A DNA stretch of 16,919 nucleotides from Pseudomonadota bacterium (GTDB lineage Bacteria > Pseudomonadota > Gammaproteobacteria > Xanthomonadales > Xanthomonadaceae). Position numbers and translations under genes: made by a program. Shown here piece after piece: positions 1 through 7,781 of the stretch (within the stretch, counting starts at the first letter, position 1; each line of letters begins with the position of its first letter). The stretch is taken from the NCBI GenBank assembly GCA_023386795.1, contig JAEWJB010000094.1, positions 1-16,919 of the forward strand, given 5' to 3'. The notes below the pieces were generated by a model. It was not told the DNA's origin and did no database searches. It worked only from the letters and a program-made list of their open reading frames with translations.

Positions 1-33
1 CCACCCCGGGGGCGGGGCTCACCCCGCTCCTAC
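1..33 (-). repeat. REP-like element with GTAG head (possible)
   Basis: Read on the minus strand, this stretch starts with GTAG (plus-strand bases 30-33) and continues into a small hairpin, GCGGGG-TGAG-CCCCGC, whose arms are plus-strand bases 22-27 and 12-17. A GTAG tetranucleotide followed by a GC-rich hairpin is the hallmark of REP elements mobilised by RAYT transposases, common in Stenotrophomonas and relatives. The element touches the window edge, so a second, inverted copy could lie outside. I see no full second copy in the window; a partial look-alike lies at 12601-12620. Confidence 0.4.
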
Positions 34-57
34 AACAGGGCTTCGTGCGTCCTGAAA

Positions 58-86
58 ACAAACGGCGGCCATCGGCCGCCGTTTGT
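58..86 (-). terminator. Rho-independent terminator of the M13 peptidase gene
   Basis: A perfect 13-bp inverted repeat (58-70 and 74-86) encloses a 3-nt loop. Read on the minus strand, the arm ending at 58 runs into TTTTC, giving a U-rich tail. The hairpin begins 23 nt after the stop codon of the M13 peptidase gene, the right place for its terminator. In the plus direction the arm is followed by CGTTCC, so it would be weaker there, but it may also help insulate a gene to the left of the window. Confidence 0.85.
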
Positions 87-109
87 CGTTCCAGGCAAGC
101 GTCAGGCGC

Positions 110-2224
110 CTACCAGATCTTCACCCGCTGCTCCGGCGCCAGATACAACTGCTGGCCCGGCTTCACTTCGAACGCGGGATACCACGCGTCGAGGTTGCGC
201 ACGGTCTGCGCACGGAAACGGCCGGGTGCATGCACGTCGGTCAGCACCGCATTGCGCAGCGCGGCATCGCGATACTTGCCGCGCCAGGCCTGCGCGAAGC
301 CCAGGAAGAATCGCTGGTCAGGCGTGAAGCCTTCCAGCACCTGCGCCGGCTTCCCCTGCTGCGACAGCACGTAGGCGTCATGCGCGGTCGCCAGGCCGGC
401 GACGTCGGCGATGTTCTCGCCCAGCGTCAGCTTGCCGTTCACCGCCAGGTCGTCGAAAGGCTTGTAGGCACTGAACTGCGCGGCCAGTGCATTGCCGGCG
501 GCCTCGAACTTCTTCAGGTCCTGCGCCGTCCACCAGTCGTGCAGTGCACCGTGTTCGTCGAACAACGCGCCGGTGTTGTCGAAGCTGTGGCTGATCTCGT
601 GGCCGATCACCGCACCGATGGCGCCGTAGTTGACCGCATCGTCGGCGGCCGGGTCGAAGAACGGCGGCTGCAGGATCGCCGCCGGGAAGATCAGGCGGTT
701 CTCCAGCGGGACATTCAGCGCATTCACCGTCTGCGGCAGCATGTACCACTCGCCATGGTCCACCGGCTTGCCGAGCTTGGCCAGGTTGCGCTTGTACTCG
801 AACAGTTCGGCGCGCTCCACGTTGCCCAGCGCATCGTCGCGACGCACGTCCAGGGCGCTGTAGTCGCGCCACTTGTCCGGGTAGCCGACGGCCACGGTGA
901 GGCCGGCGATCTTCGCCTTGGCGTGCGTCTTGGTTTGCGCGCTCATCCACTCGACCTTGTCGATGCGACGGCTGAAGGCATCGATGATGTTGTGCACCAT
1001 CGCCTCGGCGCGCTCCTTGGTCGCCGCGCTCACGTACTTGTCCACGTAACGCTTGCCCACCGCCTCGCCCAGTGCGTCGTTGGTGGCGTCGATGCCGCGC
1101 TTCCAGCGCTCGCGCTGCTGCGGGGTACCGTCGAGCGTGGCGCCATAGAACGCAAAGCGCTCGTCGGCGAAGGCCTTGGACAGGTAAGGCGAGGCGCGGT
1201 CCAGCGCACGGAATGCCAGGTATTCCTTCCAGGTCTCCAGCGGCTGCGAGGCGATGAGCGCCGCGGTACCCGCGACGGCTTGCGGCTGCCACACGATGAA
1301 GTCCTGCTGCGCGCCGAGACCGGCGGCGGCGAAGAACGCATCCCAGTCCAGGCCTGGCGCCTTGGCGGCGAAGTCGGCCTGCTTCCATGCGTTGGCGCCG
1401 GCCTTCACGTCATTGGTCTGTTCCTGCGTGGCATGCACGCGGGCGAGCGCGGTTTCCAAGGCGAGGATGCGCGTGGCCTGGCCCTGCGGGTCCGGCTGGC
1501 CGGCCAGTTCCAGCACCTTGGCGATGTGCGCCTTGTAGGCGTCGCGCAGCGGCGCCATGCGGCCGCCTTCCAGGTAGAAGCTGCGCTCGGGCATGCCCAG
1601 GCCGCCCTGCACCAGGTACGGGGCGTAGCGCTCGGGCTGCATCAGGTCGGCGGTGACCCACAGGCCGAACAGGCGGTCGGTGTAGAAATCGGTGGCATTG
1701 AGCAGGTCGACGTCGGCCCGCAGCTCGCCGCCGATCTCGCGCGCCAGTGCCTGCTTGTCGGCGATCTGCGCGATGGCGTCCAGTTCCGGCTGTACCGGCG
1801 CCACGCCCTTGGCCTCGATGCCGGCTTCGTCCATGAAGGCGGCGTAGTAGTCGCCGATCTTCTTTTCCTCGCCCGTGGCGCGGTCGTTGGCCGACGCACC
1901 CTCGATGATGTCGCGGGTGTGCTGCTCGGTATCGACGACGATGCGGGTGAAGCTGTTGTAGCTGGCGCGGTCGGCCGGAATCTGGGTGGTCTTGACCCAC
2001 TCGCCGTTGGCGAAGCTGAAGAAGTCGTCGCCCGCGGCGATGCTGCGGTCCATGCCCTTGGCGTCGAAACCGAAGGCGCCCAGTTGTGGCTTGGCGGCGG
2101 CAGTGGCGGGCGCGGGAGCGGGGCTGGCCGCGGCGGGTCCGGCGGCGGTATCGCGCTGGCAGGCGGCCAGGGGCAGGACGGAGAGCAGGGCGAGAAGCAG
2201 GGTGGAACGGTGCAGCTGTGGCAT
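110..2224 (-). CDS. M13 family zinc metallopeptidase, lipoprotein
   Basis: This encodes a 704-residue neprilysin-type (M13, PepO-like) endopeptidase, expected to cut oligopeptides in the periplasm. The start at 2224 was chosen because it gives a clean lipoprotein signal: Leu-rich core and lipobox LAAC with Cys22 as the lipid anchor. The longer reading from 2296 would bury that signal behind 24 residues. Gln at position +2 suggests outer-membrane sorting. An Ala/Pro-rich linker (about 24-48) precedes the catalytic chain. Key motifs are visible: N501-A502 (substrate-binding NA pair), HEISH at 542-546 (zinc ligands H542 and H546, catalytic E543), and ENIAD with E603 as third ligand and D607. The 41-residue gap from the NA pair to HExxH matches neprilysin. 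The C-terminus ends in VKIW, like many bacterial members. Length is normal for the family. No strong Shine-Dalgarno is seen. It is transcribed alone, divergently from the c-di-GMP gene, and ends at the hairpin at 58-86. Confidence 0.95.
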   Translation of the reverse strand: MPQLHRSTLLLALLSVLPLAACQRDTAAGPAAASPAPAPATAAAKPQLGAFGFDAKGMDRSIAAGDDFFSFANGEWVKTTQIPADRASYNSFTRIVVDTEQHTRDIIEGASANDRATGEEKKIGDYYAAFMDEAGIEAKGVAPVQPELDAIAQIADKQALAREIGGELRADVDLLNATDFYTDRLFGLWVTADLMQPERYAPYLVQGGLGMPERSFYLEGGRMAPLRDAYKAHIAKVLELAGQPDPQGQATRILALETALARVHATQEQTNDVKAGANAWKQADFAAKAPGLDWDAFFAAAGLGAQQDFIVWQPQAVAGTAALIASQPLETWKEYLAFRALDRASPYLSKAFADERFAFYGATLDGTPQQRERWKRGIDATNDALGEAVGKRYVDKYVSAATKERAEAMVHNIIDAFSRRIDKVEWMSAQTKTHAKAKIAGLTVAVGYPDKWRDYSALDVRRDDALGNVERAELFEYKRNLAKLGKPVDHGEWYMLPQTVNALNVPLENRLIFPAAILQPPFFDPAADDAVNYGAIGAVIGHEISHSFDNTGALFDEHGALHDWWTAQDLKKFEAAGNALAAQFSAYKPFDDLAVNGKLTLGENIADVAGLATAHDAYVLSQQGKPAQVLEGFTPDQRFFLGFAQAWRGKYRDAALRNAVLTDVHAPGRFRAQTVRNLDAWYPAFEVKPGQQLYLAPEQRVKIW

Positions 2225-2296
2225 GGAGCGGCTCGGCGTTGCGACAGGCGGAAACAACGGAGTGTAGGCCGGCAGCCTGCGAGCAGGTACCGCCAC

Positions 2297-2312
2297 CCAC
2301 CTGAATAGGTGG
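2297..2312. promoter_or_regulatory. Inverted repeat in a divergent promoter region
   Basis: CCACCT-GAAT-AGGTGG is a perfect 6-bp dyad with a 4-nt spacer, lying in the 196-bp region between the M13 peptidase start (2224) and the likely c-di-GMP gene start (2421). It could be an operator for either gene or a small leader hairpin. No matching regulator gene is recognisable nearby, so the function is a guess from position only. Confidence 0.3.
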
Positions 2313-2420
2313 ATTTCACTCGGTGCGTGCCCTGTGCGGTTCAGTGTGGTGGTCGATGCCGTTCAAGAACCCCGCCCGCCCGCCGATGAGCGGGAAGAAA
2401 CCGGAGACGAACGCCACGTA

Positions 2421-5399
2421 ATGCCGCCGCTCGCCGTCGCCCCCTCCGCATCCCAGGCTCCGCCGGAACTGCCCCACCTGCGTCGCGTCACGCTGGCGGG
2501 CGTGGTGCTCGGGGTGCTGCTCTGCCTGGGGCTGGTGCTGGTACTGGTGCACGACTGGCAGGCGCGCTGCGAAGCGGCGCAGCGCCAGGCGATGGCGCTG
2601 GCTACCGGCACGCAGCGGCTGATGGCCCTGGAGCTGCGCAACCTGGAGCGCGCCATGCGCGGCATCGCCGCCGATGCCCACGAGTTGTTCGGCCGCGTGC
2701 CGGACCAGGCGCCGGACCTGCTCAGCGAATCGATGCAGGGCGTGGTGAGCCGGCATGCGGAGATCGAAAGCATTGTGGTGGTGGACCGGGCCGGCCGGCC
2801 GCTGACCGACGGACGCGGTGACCCCACGCTGGCGCGGTGGACCGTGCCGGCGCGGCGCGGCGAAGGCAGCGACCTGTACATCGGCGCACCCGAACGCGGG
2901 CCGGACGGCGAATGGCTGCTGCGGCTGGCGGTTGACATGGGCGATGACCGCTGGATCCTGACCCGTTTGCGCCGCAGCGAGTTGCAGCGGCTGTTGGCCG
3001 ACCTGGACGTGGGGCGGCGCGGCGTGGTGTCGCTGACCGACGTCGATGGCATCGTGCTCGCGCGCACATCCGGGTCCACGGACAATCCGGTAGCCGCTCC
3101 GCCCCGCCTGCCGGCGGGCAGCTTCAAGCGCGAATCACGGATCGTGCCGCTCGGCGACCACGTCAGCGTGCTGGACGGCACGCGGCGGATCGCTGCGGCC
3201 GGCACGTCGCCGCCATATCCCATCCGCGTCTATGCCGCGTTGGACAAGCGTGAGGTGTTGGCGCCCTGGTGGACCCTGTTCGCCTTGGCCATCGGCGTCT
3301 ACGTGTTCTACCTCGCCGGTTACGCCTACCTGCTGCGCAGCCTCAGCCGCGCCGAGCGCCACCAGGCGCGTTTGCAGGCCGACTTGCGTGCCGGCGACGA
3401 GGAATTGCGCCTGGCGCACCAGGCCGGTGGCATCGGCACCTGGTCGATCGCGTCGGACGGCGACTACCTGCAATGGTCGCAACAGGCGGCAGACATCTTC
3501 CAATCCGACCTGCCGGGATTGCCGGTCGGCGAGTTCATGCAACGCGTCCACCCGCAGGACAGACGTCGCCTGACCCGTGCGTTGGCGCGTGCCTGGCGCG
3601 GCGAGGAAGTGCTGGACATGACCTTCCGCCTGCTGCTGCCGGAGCTGGGCGAGCGCTGGGTGTCGGTACGTGGCGCGCTGGTGCCCGATGGGCATTCGCA
3701 GCGACGCATGACCGGTACGGTGGTGGACATCAGCGAGCGGGTGGAGATCCAGTCGCTGGCATTGGATGCGCAGCGGCAGTTCCGCCTGATCTTCGAGCTC
3801 AGCCCGTTGCCGTGCTGGCTGTTCGACGCCGAGACCGGCATGTTCCTGGAAGTGAACCCGGCGGCGGTGCGCGAGTACGGCTACAGCCGGGAGGAGTTCT
3901 TGCGCATGCACCTGGCGGACATCGAGCCGGCCCTGCAGGATCGCCTGCATGCGCCGGCGCTGCCGCCGGCCGGTGACAGCGTGGCGCCGCTGCTGCACGT
4001 TCACCGGCGCCGCAACGGCAGCCTGATCGACGTGCGCGTGCATACCTCGCAGTTGGAGATCGCCGGCATCCGTGCGCGCCTGGCGTTGGCCGAGAACGTC
4101 AGCGACCACATGGCGTACCAGCGCGAGCTCGCCTACCGCGCCAGCCATGATGCGGCCACCGGGTTGCTCACCGTGCGCGCGCTGGCCGAATGGCTGGATC
4201 GCGAGCAGGGTCAATCGCGCTATCACGTGGCGCATGTCGAGCTGCGGGGGCTGCAGCTCATCGGCGACACGCTCGGGCGCGAAACCGGCGAGGCGGTGCT
4301 GCGCAACCTCAAGCAGCGGCTGAAATCGCTGGCCGATCGCTATGGCTGGCTGGCATTCCAGCCGGCGGAGGATTTCGTCTTCGCCATCTCCGGCCAGCAC
4401 CCGCTCGATACGGTCGTCGAGGTGCTGGTGGCGAGCCTTTCCGAACCGGTACAAGGGCGCGATTCGTTCCACCAGCTCGATCTGCGCATCGGCGTGGCCA
4501 GCTATCCAGACGATGGCGCGCAGGCCGAGGAGGTCATCGCCAAGGCGGCGCAGGCGGCGCATGCCGCACGCGAGGAGAGCGAGCCGGTGGTGCGCTTCCA
4601 TGCCGGGATCGCGCTGCGCCTGAGTGAGCGCCTGCGCCTGGCCGGGCGGCTGCACCAGGCGATTGACCGGCACGAGTTCGAGCTGCATTTCCAGCCGATC
4701 TCCCACTGCCGCACGCGTGAGCCGGTGGCGCTGGAGGCGCTGCTGCGCTGGCGTGTGGCCGAGGGAGGCTGGCGGCTGCCGGGTGAGTTCATCCAGCTGT
4801 GCGAGGACACCGGGCTGATCCTGCCGCTGGGGCGATGGGCGCTGCGCGAGGCCGCGCGCGCGCAGCGCCGGCTGGCCGACCACGGCTGGCGTGATCTGCC
4901 GATTGCGGTGAACGTATCGGCATTGCAGTTCCACCACAGCGATTTGGCCGCCGACGTGGCCGCCGCCTGCGAGGAACACGGCGTGGCGCGCGGTGGCCTG
5001 CACGTGGAGCTGACCGAGAGCAGCCTGATGCGCCAACCGCTGCGTGCGCTCAAGGCGATGCATGGCCTGCACGCGCAGGGCGTGTGCATCTCCCTCGACG
5101 ATTTCGGTACCGGCTTCTCCAGCATGTCCTACCTGCAGCATATGCCGCTGGATTCCCTGAAGATCGACCGCTCGTTCGTCATCGATGTCGAACGCGAGGA
5201 GCGCAATGCATCGATCTGCCGGGCGCTGATCACGCTGGGCCACAACCTGGGGCTGAAGGTGATCGCCGAGGGGGTGGAGCATGAGGTCCAGCTGCAATGG
5301 CTGGCGGCGCATGGCTGCGACCAGGTGCAGGGCTGGCTGCTTGGGCGGCCGGCGCCGCTGGATCAGGTGCTGGAGCGGCTGCGCCACGCGCCGGGCTGA
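2421..5399 (+). CDS. Membrane PAS-PAS-GGDEF(degenerate)-EAL c-di-GMP phosphodiesterase
   Basis: This is a 992-residue inner-membrane signalling protein. A transmembrane helix (about 23-43), a periplasmic sensor of about 240 residues that looks like a Cache-type domain, and a second helix (about 283-306) are followed by two PAS domains (about 325-440 and 450-560), a GGDEF-like domain (about 573-725) and an EAL domain (about 738-985). The GGDEF signature is replaced by PAEDF at 648-652, so cyclase activity is unlikely. The EAL domain keeps its catalytic set: E772-A773-L774, the Asn of VNVSALQF, the Glu of ELTES, D893-D894 of DDFGTG, the Lys of LKIDRSF, the Glu of EGVE and the Gln of QGWLLG. It should therefore hydrolyse c-di-GMP in response to a periplasmic and/or PAS signal. 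The start is uncertain: ATG 2421 was preferred, but GTG 2334 is in frame and neither has a strong ribosome site. It is monocistronic and converges with the aldo/keto reductase gene 22 nt away. Confidence 0.93.
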   Translation: MPPLAVAPSASQAPPELPHLRRVTLAGVVLGVLLCLGLVLVLVHDWQARCEAAQRQAMALATGTQRLMALELRNLERAMRGIAADAHELFGRVPDQAPDLLSESMQGVVSRHAEIESIVVVDRAGRPLTDGRGDPTLARWTVPARRGEGSDLYIGAPERGPDGEWLLRLAVDMGDDRWILTRLRRSELQRLLADLDVGRRGVVSLTDVDGIVLARTSGSTDNPVAAPPRLPAGSFKRESRIVPLGDHVSVLDGTRRIAAAGTSPPYPIRVYAALDKREVLAPWWTLFALAIGVYVFYLAGYAYLLRSLSRAERHQARLQADLRAGDEELRLAHQAGGIGTWSIASDGDYLQWSQQAADIFQSDLPGLPVGEFMQRVHPQDRRRLTRALARAWRGEEVLDMTFRLLLPELGERWVSVRGALVPDGHSQRRMTGTVVDISERVEIQSLALDAQRQFRLIFELSPLPCWLFDAETGMFLEVNPAAVREYGYSREEFLRMHLADIEPALQDRLHAPALPPAGDSVAPLLHVHRRRNGSLIDVRVHTSQLEIAGIRARLALAENVSDHMAYQRELAYRASHDAATGLLTVRALAEWLDREQGQSRYHVAHVELRGLQLIGDTLGRETGEAVLRNLKQRLKSLADRYGWLAFQPAEDFVFAISGQHPLDTVVEVLVASLSEPVQGRDSFHQLDLRIGVASYPDDGAQAEEVIAKAAQAAHAAREESEPVVRFHAGIALRLSERLRLAGRLHQAIDRHEFELHFQPISHCRTREPVALEALLRWRVAEGGWRLPGEFIQLCEDTGLILPLGRWALREAARAQRRLADHGWRDLPIAVNVSALQFHHSDLAADVAAACEEHGVARGGLHVELTESSLMRQPLRALKAMHGLHAQGVCISLDDFGTGFSSMSYLQHMPLDSLKIDRSFVIDVEREERNASICRALITLGHNLGLKVIAEGVEHEVQLQWLAAHGCDQVQGWLLGRPAPLDQVLERLRHAPG

Positions 5400-5421
5400 G
5401 CCGGCGCGCGGGCAGGGCGGG

Positions 5422-6417
5422 TCAGCCGTTGACCAGCGCCATCGGGGCGTCGGGATAGCGGGCGCCGGCGGCGGCATCGGGCGGGAACACGGCGTCGATC
5501 CGGGCCAGTTCATCGGGCGTCAGGTGGACGTCGAGCGCGCCGAGGTTCTCTTCGAGGAAGCGGATGCGCTTGGTGCCAGGGATCGGCACGAGGTCATCGC
5601 CCTGGGCGAGCACCCAGGCCAGGGCCAGCTGGCTGGCGGTGACGCCACGCGAGGTCGCCATTGCGCGGACCTCGTCGACCAGGGCGAGGTTGCGGGCGAA
5701 GTTCTCGCCCAGGAAGCGCGGCGAACGGCGGCGGTAGTCGTCGGCGTCGAAGTCTTCCGGCGAACGGATGGCACCGGTGAGGAAGCCACGACCCAGCGGC
5801 GAATAGGGCACGAAGCCGATGCCGAGTTCGCGCGTGGTGGCCAGGACGCCGTTGTGCTCCGGGTCGCGCGTCCACAAGGAGTATTCGGTCTGCACGGCGG
5901 TGATGGGGTGCACCGCATGGGCGCGGCGAATGGTGTCGGCGGCCGCTTCGGACAAGCCCAGGAAGCGCACCTTGCCCTGTTCGACCAGGCGCGACATGGC
6001 GCCCACGGTGTCCTCGATGGGGACATTGGGGTCCACGCGGTGCTGGTAGTAGAGGTCGATGTGGTCCACGCCCAGGCGCTTGAGGCTGCCTTCGCAGGAA
6101 GCGATGACGTATTCGGGGCGGCCATCGGCGCCGCGGGCGGCAGGATTATCCGGGTCCAGGCGAATGCCGAACTTGGTGGCCAGGAAGACGCGCTGCCGGC
6201 GGCCGGCGATGGCGCGGCCCACCAGGACCTCGTTGGTGTGCGGACCATAGATGTCGGCGGTGTCGAGCAGGTCGACGCCGAGGTCGAGCGCGCGGTGGAT
6301 GACGGCGATCGACTCGGCGTCGTCGCGGCCGCCGCCATAGAAGGCGCTCATGCCCATGCAGCCGAGGCCGAGGGCGGATACGACCGGGCCTTGGCGGCCA
6401 AGCGTGCGGGTTTGCAT
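5422..6417 (-). CDS. Aldo/keto reductase (AKR13-like)
   Basis: This encodes a 331-residue NADPH-dependent aldo/keto reductase with a TIM-barrel fold, presumably a cytosolic enzyme reducing aldehydes or ketones; the substrate cannot be deduced. The family catalytic tetrad is readable: D52 in LLDTADIYG, Y57 in the same motif, K82 in ATKFG and H126 in YYQHRVD. Further family hallmarks are VRFLGLSEA, VQTEYSLWTRDPE, FVPYSPLGRGFLTG and the NADP-binding VPIPGTKRIRFLEEN near the C-terminus. The overall pattern resembles the YajO/IolS-like AKR11-13 groups. The start at 6417 is well supported by AGGAG (plus-strand 6424-6428) six bases upstream. It lies downstream of the outer-membrane protein gene on the same strand, but a terminator at 6567-6591 separates them, so it probably has its own promoter in 6418-6566; I found no convincing -35/-10 pair there. 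Confidence 0.95.
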   Translation of the reverse strand: MQTRTLGRQGPVVSALGLGCMGMSAFYGGGRDDAESIAVIHRALDLGVDLLDTADIYGPHTNEVLVGRAIAGRRQRVFLATKFGIRLDPDNPAARGADGRPEYVIASCEGSLKRLGVDHIDLYYQHRVDPNVPIEDTVGAMSRLVEQGKVRFLGLSEAAADTIRRAHAVHPITAVQTEYSLWTRDPEHNGVLATTRELGIGFVPYSPLGRGFLTGAIRSPEDFDADDYRRRSPRFLGENFARNLALVDEVRAMATSRGVTASQLALAWVLAQGDDLVPIPGTKRIRFLEENLGALDVHLTPDELARIDAVFPPDAAAGARYPDAPMALVNG

Positions 6418-6566
6418 CGGGAACTCCTGGGGGGTGGGGGATCTGTTGGGACGCCGGGGTGCGCGCGTACTGGAATGACAGCATCCGGGATCGGGAGTTG
6501 TGTTTGCGTCATTGGGTGGTTCGCCGGCACTACCTCGTGGATGACGCGCTGCTCGCCGGCCACGAA

Positions 6567-6591
6567 AAAGGGCGGCCTTAGGCCGCCCTTT
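6567..6591 (-). terminator. Rho-independent terminator of the outer-membrane protein gene
   Basis: A perfect 11-bp inverted repeat (6567-6577 and 6581-6591) with a 3-nt loop lies 19 nt past the stop codon of the minus-strand outer-membrane gene. On the minus strand the hairpin is followed by TTTTTCG with two of the Ts just outside the 11-bp arm, a good U-tract. Its GGCGGCC/GGCCGCC core is identical to the core of the hairpin at 58-86. Confidence 0.88.
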
Positions 6592-6610
6592 CTGGAGATA
6601 TGGTGCTTCC

Positions 6611-7588
6611 TCAGAACGCGAACATCACGGAGAGCTGCGGGGAGAACAGTTCGGCACTGTTGCGCCCATCCACCGAGACCAGCGCACCGCCGATGATGCC
6701 GACCTTGCTCGACGGGTGGTATTCCACCGCCGGTGCGACCGACAGGCGCCAGGAGCTGTCGCCACTCACGTTCTCGCGGTGGATGCCGGTCGGGCTCGGG
6801 GTGCGGCGATGCAGGGTGTCGCCCTGCGAGCGTTCGTACAACAGATCGGCCGCCAGCACCCACTTCGGGTTGAAGCTGTATTCGGCGCCGGCCAGTGCCT
6901 GGAAAGCACTGCCCAGGTGGACACGGCCGTGTTCACCGGCCGCGGTGCCGTAGCCGCTGCGGTCGTGTACGGTCACGCCGGCACCCGGCAGGCGGTAATG
7001 CAGGTTCACCCGCGCGCGCAGGTTGCGCTCGGGCAGGAAGTAGGCCTGTCCGTACAGGCCCAGCATCGTGAAGGCAGCACCGCTGCCGGTGGCATCGGCC
7101 AGGCCGCGGCGATCAAGCTGGTCATGGCGGCCGGTCGGCATGTTCTGGCGCACGCCCACGGCCAGCGTCGGACGTGCCGCGCCCTCGCCCTTGTACAGGC
7201 TGTACTGGGCGAACAGGCCCGTGTCGCCGACCGTCCAGCGACGCTCGGCGTCGTCGGTGCGTGCGTAGATGCCTCGCAGGGTGGCGCCGATGGTGAAGCG
7301 GTCGGTGACGCCATAGGTCATCGGCAGCAGGACGCGCCAGTCGTCCGGGGCACCGTCCACGCCGTGGCGTTGGCCTTCGGCGTCGTAGCGTCCCGTCACT
7401 TGGGTCTGGACCAGGTACGGCTGCACGATGAGCGTGCCCTGCGACAACGGGGGGCCACTGCTGAGCAGGGTCCCGGTGTAGTGGGCTTCGCGTGCCGGAA
7501 CGGGCGCCTCTTCGGCGTGGACGCTGGCGGCGGTGGCGGAAAGCAGGAGGGGGGCCAGCAGGCGGGCGGTGAGGGAAGGCAGGGACAT
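6611..7588 (-). CDS. Outer-membrane beta-barrel, phenol-degradation MetA family transporter
   Basis: The product is a 325-residue predicted outer-membrane protein. It begins with a Sec signal peptide (about 1-25, Leu/Ala-rich, ending ASVHA before EEAPVP) and continues with alternating amphipathic strands such as RFTIGATLRGIYA, LGLYGQAYFL, RARVNLHYRL and WVLAADLLYERS. It ends in QLSVMFAF, whose terminal Phe is the usual signal for beta-barrel assembly. The pattern matches proteins annotated as 'MetA-pathway of phenol degradation' or simply 'transporter' (PF13557, from memory). Members are thought to help hydrophobic or aromatic compounds across the outer membrane, but few are tested. Start 7588 gives the most compact signal peptide; ATG 7615 is in frame and would add nine residues. 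Neither has a good ribosome site. It is divergent from the LigB-type dioxygenase gene and ends at the terminator at 6567-6591. Confidence 0.85.
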   Translation of the reverse strand: MSLPSLTARLLAPLLLSATAASVHAEEAPVPAREAHYTGTLLSSGPPLSQGTLIVQPYLVQTQVTGRYDAEGQRHGVDGAPDDWRVLLPMTYGVTDRFTIGATLRGIYARTDDAERRWTVGDTGLFAQYSLYKGEGAARPTLAVGVRQNMPTGRHDQLDRRGLADATGSGAAFTMLGLYGQAYFLPERNLRARVNLHYRLPGAGVTVHDRSGYGTAAGEHGRVHLGSAFQALAGAEYSFNPKWVLAADLLYERSQGDTLHRRTPSPTGIHRENVSGDSSWRLSVAPAVEYHPSSKVGIIGGALVSVDGRNSAELFSPQLSVMFAF

Positions 7589-7781
7589 GGCGGCACGGCG
7601 TTGGGGAAGCGCCATACGGTGCCGATGACGGATTTTGGGCGGAATTGGAGGAATCTAACGAGTGGGACGGTCTGGACGACCCGTGCGCATCGTTGCCGAA
7701 AATGGAACAAACCTTTGGTTCTGGCGGGCTTTCGCTACACGGATGTCGCGTTAGCCTATCGACTTCCTACTGGAGATCGTC

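Noticed and set aside
83..2308. A 741-codon open frame on the plus strand opposite the M13 peptidase gene.
   Set aside because: It mirrors the peptidase gene, has no recognisable motif and is rich in Arg/Gly/Val/Leu as expected for an antisense frame in high-GC DNA. The minus strand carries all M13 catalytic motifs.
3135..5513. A 792-codon open frame on the minus strand opposite the c-di-GMP gene.
   Set aside because: The sequence is His/Gln/Arg-rich without domains, whereas the plus strand has complete PAS and EAL motifs.
6418..6566. Possible promoter or repeat ahead of the aldo/keto reductase gene.
   Set aside because: I could not find a convincing -35/-10 pair or a dyad; only the AGGAG ribosome site is clear.
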